Below are positions 1-7,567 of a DNA stretch of 64,000 nt, one piece after another. Both the position numbers and the translations under genes were made by a program. Origin of the DNA: JAHHTP01 sp964587555. Its GTDB lineage: Bacteria > Bacillota > Clostridia > Oscillospirales > Ruminococcaceae. The notes under the pieces are model-generated. The model was not told the DNA's origin, searched no databases, and worked only from the letters and a program-made list of their open reading frames with translations. Numbering within the stretch: the stretch's first letter is position 1; each line of letters begins with the position of its first letter. The DNA lies in NCBI GenBank assembly GCA_964587555.1, contig CAZPLR010000004.1, forward strand, positions 12,469 through 76,468, in the 5' to 3' direction.

Positions 1-165
1 AAATTCAGACGCACTAAGCCCATAGTAATAAGAAAAGACCGAAAGTATCGCACACACCGAAAGATGGATCCGCATATTCCGCTCGTTGTTCACACAGTAA
101 AGGAAACCGGCTATGGCGTAGCGAAAGCTATACCGCAGCCCTTTCATCTCTTGTTTGGCATCCAT
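1..165 (-). CDS. dgkA: Undecaprenol/diacylglycerol kinase (DgkA family), N-terminal fragment
   Basis: Only the first 55 codons are present; the gene runs off the left edge. The fragment carries the family's N-terminal amphipathic stretch leading into TM1, with NNERNMRIH matching the E-x-N-x-R-x-H signature of small membrane lipid kinases. In Gram-positives this enzyme phosphorylates undecaprenol or diacylglycerol at the membrane. The ATG at 163-165 follows GAAAGGGCGG at a good distance. It lies directly downstream of ybeY, as in the conserved Firmicutes order phoH-ybeY-dgkA-(cdd)-era, so era is expected beyond the edge. The identification rests on the motif and the gene order. Confidence 0.8.
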   Translation of the reverse strand, partial: MDAKQEMKGLRYSFRYAIAGFLYCVNNERNMRIHLSVCAILSVFSYYYGLSASEF

Positions 166-260
166 AAAGTCCGCCCTTTCCGCTGAAAACGCGCAATATC
201 ATCAAAAATGCCTGCCGTTTTCAGAAAACTGACGCAACGACAGGCAAACGCAGCTAATGC

Positions 261-755
261 TTATACGATAAAGCTTGCTTGACGGGTAAGTCCAAGCTGA
301 GCTAAAACCGTTTCTTCCTTTTCACGCATGATAACCGATTCTAACCCACCTTTTTCGTGATCATAGCCCAATAGATGGAACATCGAATGTACCGTCAAAA
401 AGCCCATTTCACGCTGTAAGGTATGCCCATAGGTAGCAGCCTGCTCTACCGCTTTCTCGACCGAAATCACGATATCGCCCAGCAATTTTGCGCCGGTCGA
501 CTCGTTGATATCATATACGCCGTTCTCGCCAAGCGGGAAGGATAATACGTCAGTCGCGCTATCCTTGTTCCGATATTGTTGATTCAGCTTCTGAATTTCT
601 TCATTTGTTACGAAAGATACACTGACTTCCGCGCTGCCCTCAAACTTTTCATACACCAGCACCGCGTGACAAGCGCGTCTTACCAAAAGATTCATACCGG
701 TCGGAATCTTCACCGCTTTCTGCCGGTTACTAATCACTACCTTCAATTTATCCAT
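261..755 (-). CDS. ybeY: Endoribonuclease YbeY, rRNA maturation factor
   Basis: Single-strand endoribonuclease for 16S rRNA 3'-end maturation and ribosome quality control. The zinc motif H-x3-H-x5-H is intact as HSMFHLLGYDH in the C-terminal third. The upstream TDVLSFP segment is also typical. The chosen start encodes MDKLKVV, giving 164 aa, the usual family length. A longer frame starts at 776, but that ATG is itself part of the AGGAGG ribosome-binding site and overlaps phoH. It is almost contiguous with phoH, which indicates one transcript. Confidence 0.93.
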   Translation of the reverse strand: MDKLKVVISNRQKAVKIPTGMNLLVRRACHAVLVYEKFEGSAEVSVSFVTNEEIQKLNQQYRNKDSATDVLSFPLGENGVYDINESTGAKLLGDIVISVEKAVEQAATYGHTLQREMGFLTVHSMFHLLGYDHEKGGLESVIMREKEETVLAQLGLTRQASFIV

Positions 756-756
756 G

Positions 757-1728
757 CTACCGTTTAACCTCCTCATAATATTTATTATATGCTTTTATGA
801 TCTGCTGTACGATCTTATTCCGCACAACATCTCTCTCAGAAAAATGCACGATGCTGATGTCTTCGACCCGTTTTAACACCTTCGCCGCCTCTACTAATCC
901 TGAACGCTTCTGCTCTGGAAGGTCTATCTGTGTGACGTCGCCTGTAACTACCGCTTTGGAATTTTGTCCAAGCCTCGTCAAAAACATCTTCATCTGTTCC
1001 GGTGTGGTATTCTGCGCCTCATCCAGAATGATAAAGCTATCGTCGAGCGTCCTGCCGCGCATATACGCCAGCGGCGCAACCTCAATCGATCCTTTCTCCA
1101 TATGTTTTGCAAAAGTCTCTGCCCCGAACATATCAAAAAGCGCGTCGTAAAGCGGTCTTAAATACGGATCGACCTTGGTTTGAAGGTCGCCGGGCAAAAA
1201 GCCCAGCTTCTCCCCAGCCTCTACAGCAGGGCGCGTCAGGATGATACGGCTGACCTCCTGCGCCTTAAACGCTTTAACCGCCATCGCGACCGCTAAATAG
1301 GTTTTGCCTGTGCCGGCAGGTCCGATACCGAACACGACTGTGTTCTTTGCGATTTTTTCGATATAATTTTTCTGTCCGAGCGTCTTTGGACGGATCGGCT
1401 TTCCGGCAACCGTGACGCACACACAATCAGCCGACAGCGCTTTTAATGCCTCGGTGCTGCCCTCCTGCGCCATCGCGATACAGTAATCCACCCGCTGGTC
1501 GGTGATCTCCTCGCCATGCATAACGTCGTAGAGCAGCGCATCCACTGCTTTCTGCGCTTTGTTTAACGCCTTCTCATCCTCAGAAACAATCTTGACCGAT
1601 CCGCTCCGGCTGATGATAGCCACCCCGAAGGCTCGCTCGATCGCTGCCATGTTCTTGTCAAACTCGCCGAACAGATTGACCATATCCTCTACTCGATCGA
1701 TAGGAACAACTCTCTCCAAATAGTTCAC
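757..1728 (-). CDS. phoH: PhoH-like P-loop ATPase
   Basis: PhoH family NTPase of the phosphate-starvation-inducible group, probably acting in RNA metabolism with YbeY. A short KH-like N-terminal region precedes the PhoH domain, which has Walker A GPAGTGKT near residue 140 and Walker B IILDEAQN near residue 240. Length of 323 aa is normal. The start is ambiguous: GTG at 1728 sits inside the AAAAGGGTG ribosome-binding site, and a TTG three codons on (1719) has better spacing. First gene of the phoH-ybeY-dgkA operon, served by the promoter at 1793-1821. Confidence 0.93.
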   Translation of the reverse strand: MNYLERVVPIDRVEDMVNLFGEFDKNMAAIERAFGVAIISRSGSVKIVSEDEKALNKAQKAVDALLYDVMHGEEITDQRVDYCIAMAQEGSTEALKALSADCVCVTVAGKPIRPKTLGQKNYIEKIAKNTVVFGIGPAGTGKTYLAVAMAVKAFKAQEVSRIILTRPAVEAGEKLGFLPGDLQTKVDPYLRPLYDALFDMFGAETFAKHMEKGSIEVAPLAYMRGRTLDDSFIILDEAQNTTPEQMKMFLTRLGQNSKAVVTGDVTQIDLPEQKRSGLVEAAKVLKRVEDISIVHFSERDVVRNKIVQQIIKAYNKYYEEVKR

Positions 1729-1792
1729 CCTTTTACATTACAACCATCCATTGGCGGTTTTTTCTTATTTCCCGCATTTTTCGATCATCTAT

Positions 1793-1821
1793 ATTATACC
1801 ACATCGCGCGCATTTTGTCAT
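1793..1821 (-). promoter_or_regulatory. SigmaA-type promoter for phoH-ybeY-dgkA
   Basis: On the minus strand ATGACA (-35) and TATAAT (-10) are separated by 17 bp, about 65 nt upstream of phoH. The -35 matches consensus at 5 of 6 positions. The stretch from here to 1911 is otherwise AT-rich and shows no gene. Confidence 0.7.
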
Positions 1822-1911
1822 CAGAAAAAATGGTGAAATTGAATTATTTATTTTTATAAAAATTGTTATGTTGCACAAGAGAAAGCAAAATTACCCTGAA
1901 AGGCGGACTTT

Positions 1912-2385
1912 CTACTTATGATAGCGCGTTCCAGCGGCAATAGAAAACGCGCGATAAATCTGCTCCAAAAGCATCATACGCGCAAGCTGATGCGGAAAGG
2001 TCATTTTTGACATTGAAAGCCGCAATCCGCCCGCAGATTTGACCGTATCTGAAAGGCCGAATGAACTGCCGATTACAAAACTGACCTCACTGACGCCTAA
2101 CACAGCCTGCTTTTGCAGATACGCTGAAAGCTCTTTGGAGGAAATCTCCTTCCCTTCTATGCAAAGCGGAATAATCAGCCCCTTTGCCTCTCGGAGGATC
2201 GCCCTTCCTTCCGCCTGCAAAGCGGCGTCTATTTCCCTTTGAGAAGGCATTTCCGGCAGCCGGTGTTCTGGAAGCTCGATGACACGAATGCGGCAAAATG
2301 CCTGCAAACGCTTGCAATATTCCGCACATCCATCGCGCAGGTAGCCTTCCTTGAGTTTGCCGACGGCAATCACATTTACATTCAT
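1912..2385 (-). CDS. rlmH: 23S rRNA (pseudouridine1915-N3)-methyltransferase RlmH
   Basis: SPOUT-family methyltransferase that methylates pseudouridine 1915 in helix 69 of 23S rRNA using SAM. The N-terminus (MNVNVIAVGKLKEGYL) and the C-terminal knot region (FVIGSSFGL, MTFPHQLARMMLLEQIYRA) are diagnostic. The chosen start gives 157 aa, close to the E. coli protein at 155. A longer reading (start 2421) would overlap the upstream hydrolase. It starts 8 nt after the hydrolase stop without a strong ribosome-binding site, suggesting translational coupling. Confidence 0.95.
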   Translation of the reverse strand: MNVNVIAVGKLKEGYLRDGCAEYCKRLQAFCRIRVIELPEHRLPEMPSQREIDAALQAEGRAILREAKGLIIPLCIEGKEISSKELSAYLQKQAVLGVSEVSFVIGSSFGLSDTVKSAGGLRLSMSKMTFPHQLARMMLLEQIYRAFSIAAGTRYHK

Positions 2386-2392
2386 CATAGCT

Positions 2393-3184
2393 TTAAATTG
2401 CAATACAGCCGGCAGTTTCATTCAGCGGCTGTGCGATTGAAAGCCGGTAGTCGCTTCCCGCAACTGCATCGAGGTGGTTCAGCATCCCAACCGCTTGGAG
2501 ATAAGCGATCTCCGGGCGGTTATTCTCCTTACTCAAGTGCGCCAGTAAGAAATTACAGCAGCCCTCGTTTAGCAGCCGCAGCAGCGAACAGGCGGCGTCA
2601 TCGTTGGATAAATGCCCATTCATGCCGCGAATACGCTGTTTTAGCTCCCATGGATAGCTGCCGACCAGCAGCATGTTCTCATCGTAATTCGATTCCAGCA
2701 TGCATAGCTGCGCGTCGGAAATCTCGTTCAAAATTTCCTCGGTCATATGACCCAAATCAGTGCAGACAGCCGCCTTTCGCCCCTCGGCTGTTTCCACCGT
2801 ATAGCCGACGCTATGCAGACTGTCATGCGGCGTATCAAAGCAGCGCACACAGAGCGTGTCCTTTACACAGGTAGTTTTTGACAGCAGCCGCGTCTGCTCT
2901 GGCAGCAGATAATTCCGCTCCACCAGAAAATTCAGCACCTCGGCGGTCGCGTAGACCGGAACGCCGGTTCTCCTAGCGATCACCTTCAGTCCTTTAATGT
3001 GGTCGATGTGCTCATGGGTAATAAAAATCGCTTTCAGCGCGGATACCGGAACGCCGATTACGTCCATCCGCGCAAGAATATTTTTACAGCTAATCCCCGC
3101 ATCAATCAGAACACCGCAGCTGCGGTCGCCGACATAGGTCGCGTTTCCGCTGGAAGAACTTCCGAAATTATACAAAAAGCCCAA
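2393..3184 (-). CDS. WalJ/YycJ-like metallo-beta-lactamase fold hydrolase
   Basis: Metallo-beta-lactamase superfamily protein of the YycJ/WalJ type. The N-terminus FGSSSSGNATYV and the metal motif THEHIDH (HxHxDH) near residue 57 are clear, with later histidines at DTPHD and LAHLS. Family members are cytoplasmic nucleases linked to cell division and DNA metabolism. The start is TTG at 3184, placed 7 nt after GAGGG. It sits between murA and rlmH in one operon, away from walRK, its usual Bacillus neighbours. Confidence 0.88.
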   Translation of the reverse strand: MGFLYNFGSSSSGNATYVGDRSCGVLIDAGISCKNILARMDVIGVPVSALKAIFITHEHIDHIKGLKVIARRTGVPVYATAEVLNFLVERNYLLPEQTRLLSKTTCVKDTLCVRCFDTPHDSLHSVGYTVETAEGRKAAVCTDLGHMTEEILNEISDAQLCMLESNYDENMLLVGSYPWELKQRIRGMNGHLSNDDAACSLLRLLNEGCCNFLLAHLSKENNRPEIAYLQAVGMLNHLDAVAGSDYRLSIAQPLNETAGCIAI

Positions 3185-3210
3185 CCTTTTACCCTCAATT
3201 CCAATAGCTT

Positions 3211-4497
3211 TTACAAAGAAGCAGCCATCTCCACCGTATCCGGCAGAACGATTTTCCGAATATCAGCGCCAACTGCCCGAAGCTTATCTACAATCGCCTC
3301 ATAGCCTCGCTCAATGTAGCGGATATCTTCGATCTCGGTTGTTCCCTCGGCAGCCAAAGCGGCGATCACCATCGCAGCGCCCGCACGCAGATCGACCGCC
3401 CGAACCGGCGCGCCAGTCAGCTTTTCAACCCCTTCAACAATAGCGACCTTGCCATCGACCGAAATATTCGCACCCATCCGGCGCAGCTCATTCACATACT
3501 TAAAGCGATTATCCCAAACATCCTCGGTTACAATGCTCGTTCCTTGGCAGATCGAAAGCAGCGCGACAAGCTGCGGCTGCATATCGGTCGGAAAACCCGG
3601 ATATGCCATCGTTTTGACATTGATTTTCTGCAGCGGCGTATTACCGATCACTCGAACGCAGGTATCCTCTTCGATGATCGTCGCGCCGATCTTTTCCAGC
3701 TTGGAGCCGATACATTCCAAATGCTTCGGAATAACGTTCTCGATCATGAGATCCGATCCCGTTGCAACCGCAGCCACCATATAGGTTCCCGCTTCAATTT
3801 GATCCGGAATGATTGTATAGTCGGTTCCGTGCAGATAGGAAACGCCTTTGATCCTGATTACATCGGTGCCCGCGCCGCGAATATCTGCACCCATCGAATT
3901 CAAGAAATTGGCAAGATCCACAATATGCGGCTCTTTCGCCGCATTTTCCAAGGTCGTCATGCCCTCGGCGCGCACCGCCGCTAAAATCGCGTTGATCGTC
4001 CCGCCAACCGTCTTACCGTCAAAAAACACCTCGCCGCCAGTCAGGCGATCCGCTTTCAAATGGATCATGCCGGTGTCCAGCGACCATTTCGCGCCGAGCG
4101 CTTTAAACGCCTTTAAATGCTGGTCAACCGGACGCACGCCAAAATCACAGCCGCCCGGAAGCGCCACCTTCGCTTTGTGATATTTTCCAAGCAGCGAGCC
4201 TAGAAAGTAATAGGAAGCGCGGATCAGCTTCGCCCGCTCGTATGACACGATATAATCGCGCACGCCGGTCGGGTCGATCTCCACTGTAGAACGATCAATA
4301 ATTCTCACCTTTGCGCCCAGATCCTGCAAAATGCTGTAGACTACGCCAATGTCGCTGATGTTCGGTATATTTTCAATCCGGCATGGCTCGTCGCATAAAA
4401 CAACCGCAGGCAGGATCGCAACAGCGGCATTCTTCGCGCCGCTGACCATCACGCGCCCGGAAAGCTTTCTGCCGCCCTTTATCACATATTTTTCCAT
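3211..4497 (-). CDS. murA: UDP-N-acetylglucosamine 1-carboxyvinyltransferase MurA
   Basis: Catalyses transfer of enolpyruvate from PEP to UDP-GlcNAc, the first committed step of peptidoglycan synthesis. The catalytic cysteine lies in the loop PGGCDFGVRPVDQHL near residue 115. The N-terminus MEKYVIKGGRKLSGRV and the SGAKNAAV motif are typical, and the 428-aa length is normal. The reading frame stays open 59 codons further upstream, but family alignment and the GAGGAAAGG sequence support the start at 4497. First gene of murA-walJ-rlmH, behind a leader of about 240 nt. Confidence 0.95.
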   Translation of the reverse strand: MEKYVIKGGRKLSGRVMVSGAKNAAVAILPAVVLCDEPCRIENIPNISDIGVVYSILQDLGAKVRIIDRSTVEIDPTGVRDYIVSYERAKLIRASYYFLGSLLGKYHKAKVALPGGCDFGVRPVDQHLKAFKALGAKWSLDTGMIHLKADRLTGGEVFFDGKTVGGTINAILAAVRAEGMTTLENAAKEPHIVDLANFLNSMGADIRGAGTDVIRIKGVSYLHGTDYTIIPDQIEAGTYMVAAVATGSDLMIENVIPKHLECIGSKLEKIGATIIEEDTCVRVIGNTPLQKINVKTMAYPGFPTDMQPQLVALLSICQGTSIVTEDVWDNRFKYVNELRRMGANISVDGKVAIVEGVEKLTGAPVRAVDLRAGAAMVIAALAAEGTTEIEDIRYIERGYEAIVDKLRAVGADIRKIVLPDTVEMAASL

Positions 4498-4737
4498 ATA
4501 TTTATGACCGTACCTTTCCTCAAAGCCCGCTCCCGCCGCATGCCAAAAAAGCGGTATTCTCCACAAGGAGCATATCAGGCTCTTATTTCTGAAAGCTTCT
4601 CCTTTCAGAATCTGTCTCTGCATCATATGAGAGTGCCGGAACTGACGCGGCTCATGCACCGCGCGTCCCTTCAAATGAAATCTATAAAAAACTGTCGTTG
4701 TTCAGGCAATGATAGTGGAAATGAATATACAATTCCG
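4498..4737 (-). ncRNA. Long structured 5' leader of murA
   Basis: About 240 nt separate the promoter from the murA start. The RNA strand contains a GACGCG/CGCGTC stem (near 4645-4670), a perfect 9-bp hairpin TTCTGAAAG/CTTTCAGAA (4587-4610), a small CTCC-TTGT-GGAG hairpin, and a U6 tract after ACCGC. I could not match it to T-box, TPP, SAM, glmS, ydaO or cobalamin elements. A regulatory role is inference from length and structure. Confidence 0.4.
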
Positions 4738-4742
4738 TTTAT

Positions 4743-4770
4743 ATTATACCACAAAGCAGGATTTTTTCAA
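4743..4770 (-). promoter_or_regulatory. SigmaA-type promoter for the murA operon
   Basis: TTGAAA and TATAAT separated by 16 bp on the minus strand, with the -10 preceded by TGTGG. It lies about 245 nt upstream of the murA start, so the transcript has a long leader. Confidence 0.75.
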
Positions 4771-4933
4771 CGGGTAGAGAAAAAAATAATGATTACAAAA
4801 AGGTTACAAAAAATACAGATTTTCGGTTATTTTCTTATATTTGTGTTTTTATTTATCTCGATCTGATTTTTTTGCGCATAGATAACGGATCGCTGCGGAT
4901 TTTCGCAAACACGATATTTTCTTTTCTAAAGGC

Positions 4934-4962
4934 TTGCTAAAACGCAGAAAATGCGGTATAAT
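4934..4962 (+). promoter_or_regulatory. SigmaA-type promoter for the lipid kinase gene
   Basis: TTGCTA and TATAAT with 17-bp spacing, about 65 nt before the kinase ATG. It is divergent from the murA promoter; the 160 bp between the two are AT-rich without a gene. Confidence 0.7.
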
Positions 4963-5026
4963 GTTAACAATTCATGTGCCTTACCGCAAAAAATGCCGCA
5001 GCCGCACAGAAAGGAATAATACGAAG

Positions 5027-5971
5027 ATGAGAGATTTAGAAAAACTGAAAAGCGCTTTGGTCATCGTCAACCCAACTTCCGGAAAAATGACCTCAAAAGC
5101 CGGACTTTTCGAGATATTAAGCATCCTGACCGACTGCGGCGTTCTGCCGAGCGTCTACTTAACCAAGGAGCGCGGCGACGCCGAATTTGCGGCAAAGGAG
5201 CTTTCTGCAAGCTATGCGCAGATCATCTGCTGCGGTGGAGACGGCACGCTCAACGAGGTCATCACGGGACTGATCAAGTCGAAAAACAGCGTGCCGATCG
5301 GCTATATTCCGTGCGGCACGACCAATGACCTCGCAGCCTCGCTGAACATCCCGAAAGAGCTTGCAGCCGCAGCCAAAAATGCCGCCTGCGGCACGCCGAT
5401 TCCACAGGATATTGGGATGTTCTGCGGCGAGAAATATTTTACCTATATCGCCTCGTTCGGCATTTTTACCGCCGTTTCCTATACCACGCCGCAGCCGCTG
5501 AAAAACGTTTTTGGGCATATGGCGTATCTGTTGGAGGGTGCAAAGAGCCTTTCAGACATCAAGCCGTATCATTTAAAAATCGAAAGCGCGGAATATACCA
5601 CAGAGGGCGACTACCTGTTTGGAAGCGTGTTCAACTCGCTTTCGATCGCGGGTATCATCACGCTGCCGCAGGAAATGGTCGACCTGCACGACGGACTGTA
5701 CGAAGCGATGTTTATCCGTTATCCGAATAGCCTCAGCGAGTTCAATCGCATCCTCGCCTGTGTCAAGAATTTAGACTGCAGCTGTGAGCTGATCGACGTT
5801 TTCCGCTCCGGAAGGATCACAGTGCGGTCGGCAGAGCCGGTGGCGTGGACGGTTGACGGCGAATTTGCGGGAGAAGTCAAGGAAGCCGAAATCTGCAATC
5901 TGCCGAACGCCGTTTCACTGCTGCTGCCAGAGGATGAAGCCAGCGCGCAGGGATTGCCTGTTTCTTCATAA
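5027..5971 (+). CDS. YegS/DagK-family lipid (diacylglycerol) kinase
   Basis: ATP-dependent lipid kinase of the DAGK catalytic family, probably recycling diacylglycerol to phosphatidate. It opens with ALVIVNPTSGK and has the nucleotide-binding signature CCGGDGTLNEV near residue 65, then GTTNDLA, all typical of YegS/DgkB enzymes. The chosen start (MRDLEKLK) follows AGAAAGGA and gives 314 aa, the family norm. The frame opens upstream at 4934, but that would include the promoter. Exact substrate (diacylglycerol, undecaprenol or another lipid) cannot be read from sequence. Confidence 0.88.
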   Translation: MRDLEKLKSALVIVNPTSGKMTSKAGLFEILSILTDCGVLPSVYLTKERGDAEFAAKELSASYAQIICCGGDGTLNEVITGLIKSKNSVPIGYIPCGTTNDLAASLNIPKELAAAAKNAACGTPIPQDIGMFCGEKYFTYIASFGIFTAVSYTTPQPLKNVFGHMAYLLEGAKSLSDIKPYHLKIESAEYTTEGDYLFGSVFNSLSIAGIITLPQEMVDLHDGLYEAMFIRYPNSLSEFNRILACVKNLDCSCELIDVFRSGRITVRSAEPVAWTVDGEFAGEVKEAEICNLPNAVSLLLPEDEASAQGLPVSS

Positions 5972-5995
5972 TTATGCCCGCAAACGTCTGAAAGC

Positions 5996-6050
5996 GCTGG
6001 GGTTTACCCGCTGATCCCAAGTTCCTTCCCACTGAGAAGGAACAGTAAAA
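5996..6050. repeat. 55-bp contig-end copy, left of gap 1
   Basis: Exactly the same 55 bases as 6151-6205, ending directly at the N run. It contains an 8-bp inverted repeat (GTTCCTTC/GAAGGAAC). Abutting an assembly gap with exact k=55 length, it is most simply a contig overlap left unmerged. Confidence 0.85.
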
Positions 6051-6150
6051 NNNNNNNNNNNNNNNNNNNNNNNNNNNNNNNNNNNNNNNNNNNNNNNNNN
6101 NNNNNNNNNNNNNNNNNNNNNNNNNNNNNNNNNNNNNNNNNNNNNNNNNN
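6051..6150. other. Assembly gap 1 (100 N)
   Basis: One hundred consecutive N, a conventional unknown-length scaffold gap. It lies between the lipid kinase and ribU in non-coding sequence, so no gene is visibly broken here. Confidence 0.97.
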
Positions 6151-6205
6151 GCTGGGGTTTACCCGCTGATCCCAAGTTCCTTCCCACTGAGAAGGAACAG
6201 TAAAA
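6151..6205. repeat. 55-bp contig-end copy, right of gap 1
   Basis: Second exact copy of the 55-mer at 5996-6050, starting directly after the N run. The region 6206-6496 that follows holds a long inverted repeat and no convincing gene. Confidence 0.85.
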
Positions 6206-6224
6206 AGTAGAGCTTGCGCAAACC

Positions 6225-6258
6225 AAGGCTCCGTAGAATCGTAATTCTGCGGAGCCTT
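6225..6258. terminator. Strong inverted repeat, probable terminator
   Basis: AAGGCTCCG-T-AGAAT pairs with ATTCT-G-CGGAGCCTT around a short loop, a stem of about 14 bp. The downstream T-tract is weak on both strands. It could end the lipid kinase transcript. Confidence 0.5.
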
Positions 6259-6496
6259 CCATCTTTATCGCTCAAAGCCGCCTTCTGCAAGAACCGCTTA
6301 AAACTTTGCGGGAAGACAGCATTTATGCCTCATCGTGATAATACTTTCACAATGATCCCCTCTGCCCATTCCAGAAAAACTGTTCCGATTGATCAACATC
6401 TGCGTCCTACGCATGATATCGCGATACGCGCACAGTACGAATTCTTCTATTATAACAAAGCATATCCGGAAAATGTGAAAAATTCTGCCATCTCAT

Positions 6497-6537
6497 AAAA
6501 AATGTCCGAAAGATCAGAGTTCCTTCGGACATTTTTG
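6497..6537 (-). terminator. Rho-independent terminator of ribU
   Basis: AAAATGTCCGAA pairs with TTCGGACATTTT with T-runs on both sides, so it can work in both directions. It lies 30 nt past the ribU stop. Confidence 0.8.
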
Positions 6538-6565
6538 CAATTTACAGGTTCAATTTGACACGCGG

Positions 6566-7198
6566 TTATTTTTGCAGAAACGGCACAAGCTTTTTATAAA
6601 GCAGGCAAACAATTATGCTGGACGAAACGCCCTTGAGCAGATTAAACGGCGCGACCGCGAGTACCACAAAGCTAAACAGACTTGTGATATGCGCGTTGAG
6701 CGCAGTTCCCATCTCGATCAATGCCTCCATCGGCATATGGAAGAAAAACGCATAAACCGGTAACAGCACGAATGCGTTTATGAGGCAGCCGAATATGGTA
6801 AGGGAAGCCGTGCCAACCACACATCCGATAATCGCGCCCTTCAGATTCGGCTTCTTTTTAAATATAATCGATGCAGGAACAACCAGCGCGCAGCCGATTA
6901 GAAAGTTCGCAAGCTCACCGGCGCAAGCGGTCGACGTGCCGTTCATCAAAAGATTCAACAACACTTTAATAAACTCGATGATAACTGCGGCAATAGGTCC
7001 GAGCGAAAAACCGCCAAGCAGTACAAACACCTCGCTGAAATCCAGTTTATAAAAGGAAGGTGCAAAGCCGAGCGGCACATCCAGAAGCATTACAAGCACC
7101 GCAAGCGCAGAGAGGATCGCGATCTTGGTAATCATACGGATGTTTAAGTATTTTCCGCCCTTTTTCGGGGTGGCGGCGCCCACAGGGGAAGTGGCCAT
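6566..7198 (-). CDS. ribU: ECF transporter substrate-binding protein RibU (riboflavin)
   Basis: Membrane S component that binds riboflavin and docks on the shared EcfA-EcfA'-EcfT energising module. About six hydrophobic segments are visible. The segments KLDFSEVFVLLGGFSLGP and TACAGELANFLIG are characteristic of RibU. 210 aa is normal. The gene is monocistronic, and its transcript starts with an FMN riboswitch followed by a terminator, which ties it independently to flavin supply. The matching energising module is at 28.8-31.4 kb in this window. Confidence 0.93.
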   Translation of the reverse strand: MATSPVGAATPKKGGKYLNIRMITKIAILSALAVLVMLLDVPLGFAPSFYKLDFSEVFVLLGGFSLGPIAAVIIEFIKVLLNLLMNGTSTACAGELANFLIGCALVVPASIIFKKKPNLKGAIIGCVVGTASLTIFGCLINAFVLLPVYAFFFHMPMEALIEMGTALNAHITSLFSFVVLAVAPFNLLKGVSSSIIVCLLYKKLVPFLQK

Positions 7199-7226
7199 AG
7201 AATGACTCCTTTCAAAATAATTCTAT

Positions 7227-7260
7227 GAAAAAAACAGTCTCGGCGTTTCTTCCAAGACTG
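7227..7260 (-). terminator. Riboswitch expression-platform terminator upstream of ribU
   Basis: On the minus strand CAGTCTTGG pairs with CCGAGACTG and is followed by T7. It sits between the FMN aptamer and the ribU ribosome-binding site, as expected for FMN-induced premature termination. Confidence 0.85.
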
Positions 7261-7310
7261 CTGCACTTCCAAAAACCGCTGCGGTTTCAATCCGCATACG
7301 GAAAAAGCGC

Positions 7311-7432
7311 ATCCTCCTTATTATCCAGACTTTACTGTTGGCCTCGGAGTTCCACCGAATCTGCGAAAGCTTTTGACCCTCGCCCGCGGGCTATACCGCC
7401 AGTAGGGAATTTCACCCTGTCCTGAAGACGCT
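7311..7432 (-). ncRNA. FMN riboswitch (RFN element)
   Basis: The minus strand carries the conserved RFN blocks in order: TTCAGGACAGGGTGAAATTC, CCTACTGGCGGTATAGCCCG, then GGTGGAACTCCGAGGCC, ACAGTAAAGTCTGGAT and AAGGAGGATG. This is the FMN aptamer, closing on itself around a multi-helix junction. With the terminator at 7227-7260 it should switch ribU off when FMN is abundant. Confidence 0.95.
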
Positions 7433-7455
7433 GCGAATATTCTTTTCATATCTTG

Positions 7456-7484
7456 AGTATAGCACAATATGCCGCCACTGTCAA
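7456..7484 (-). promoter_or_regulatory. SigmaA-type promoter for the ribU transcript
   Basis: TTGACA and TATACT with 17-bp spacing, just upstream of the RFN element. Confidence 0.85.
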
Positions 7485-7567
7485 CCCCTGTTCCAACATT
7501 TGCCTTCCGTTTTCTCATATGTCAAAACTGGGCGGCAGCAGCCGCCCGGTTCCATACAAAAGCAATT

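Noticed and set aside
2239..2874. 211-codon plus-strand open frame
   Set aside because: It lies antisense to rlmH and the WalJ-like gene, has no ribosome-binding site and reads as low-quality Arg/Ser/Pro-rich sequence.
4498..4674. 59-codon in-frame upstream extension of murA
   Set aside because: It covers the structured leader, and MurA family proteins start at MEKYVIKGG; absence of stops is probably chance.
4498..4737. T-box or known riboswitch in the murA leader
   Set aside because: GTGGAGAATACCGC is superficially T-box-like, but the TGGNACCGCG core is interrupted and no specifier stem could be drawn.
6214..6498. 94-codon plus-strand open frame after gap 1
   Set aside because: It runs through a terminator-like inverted repeat, has no ribosome-binding site and no recognisable features.
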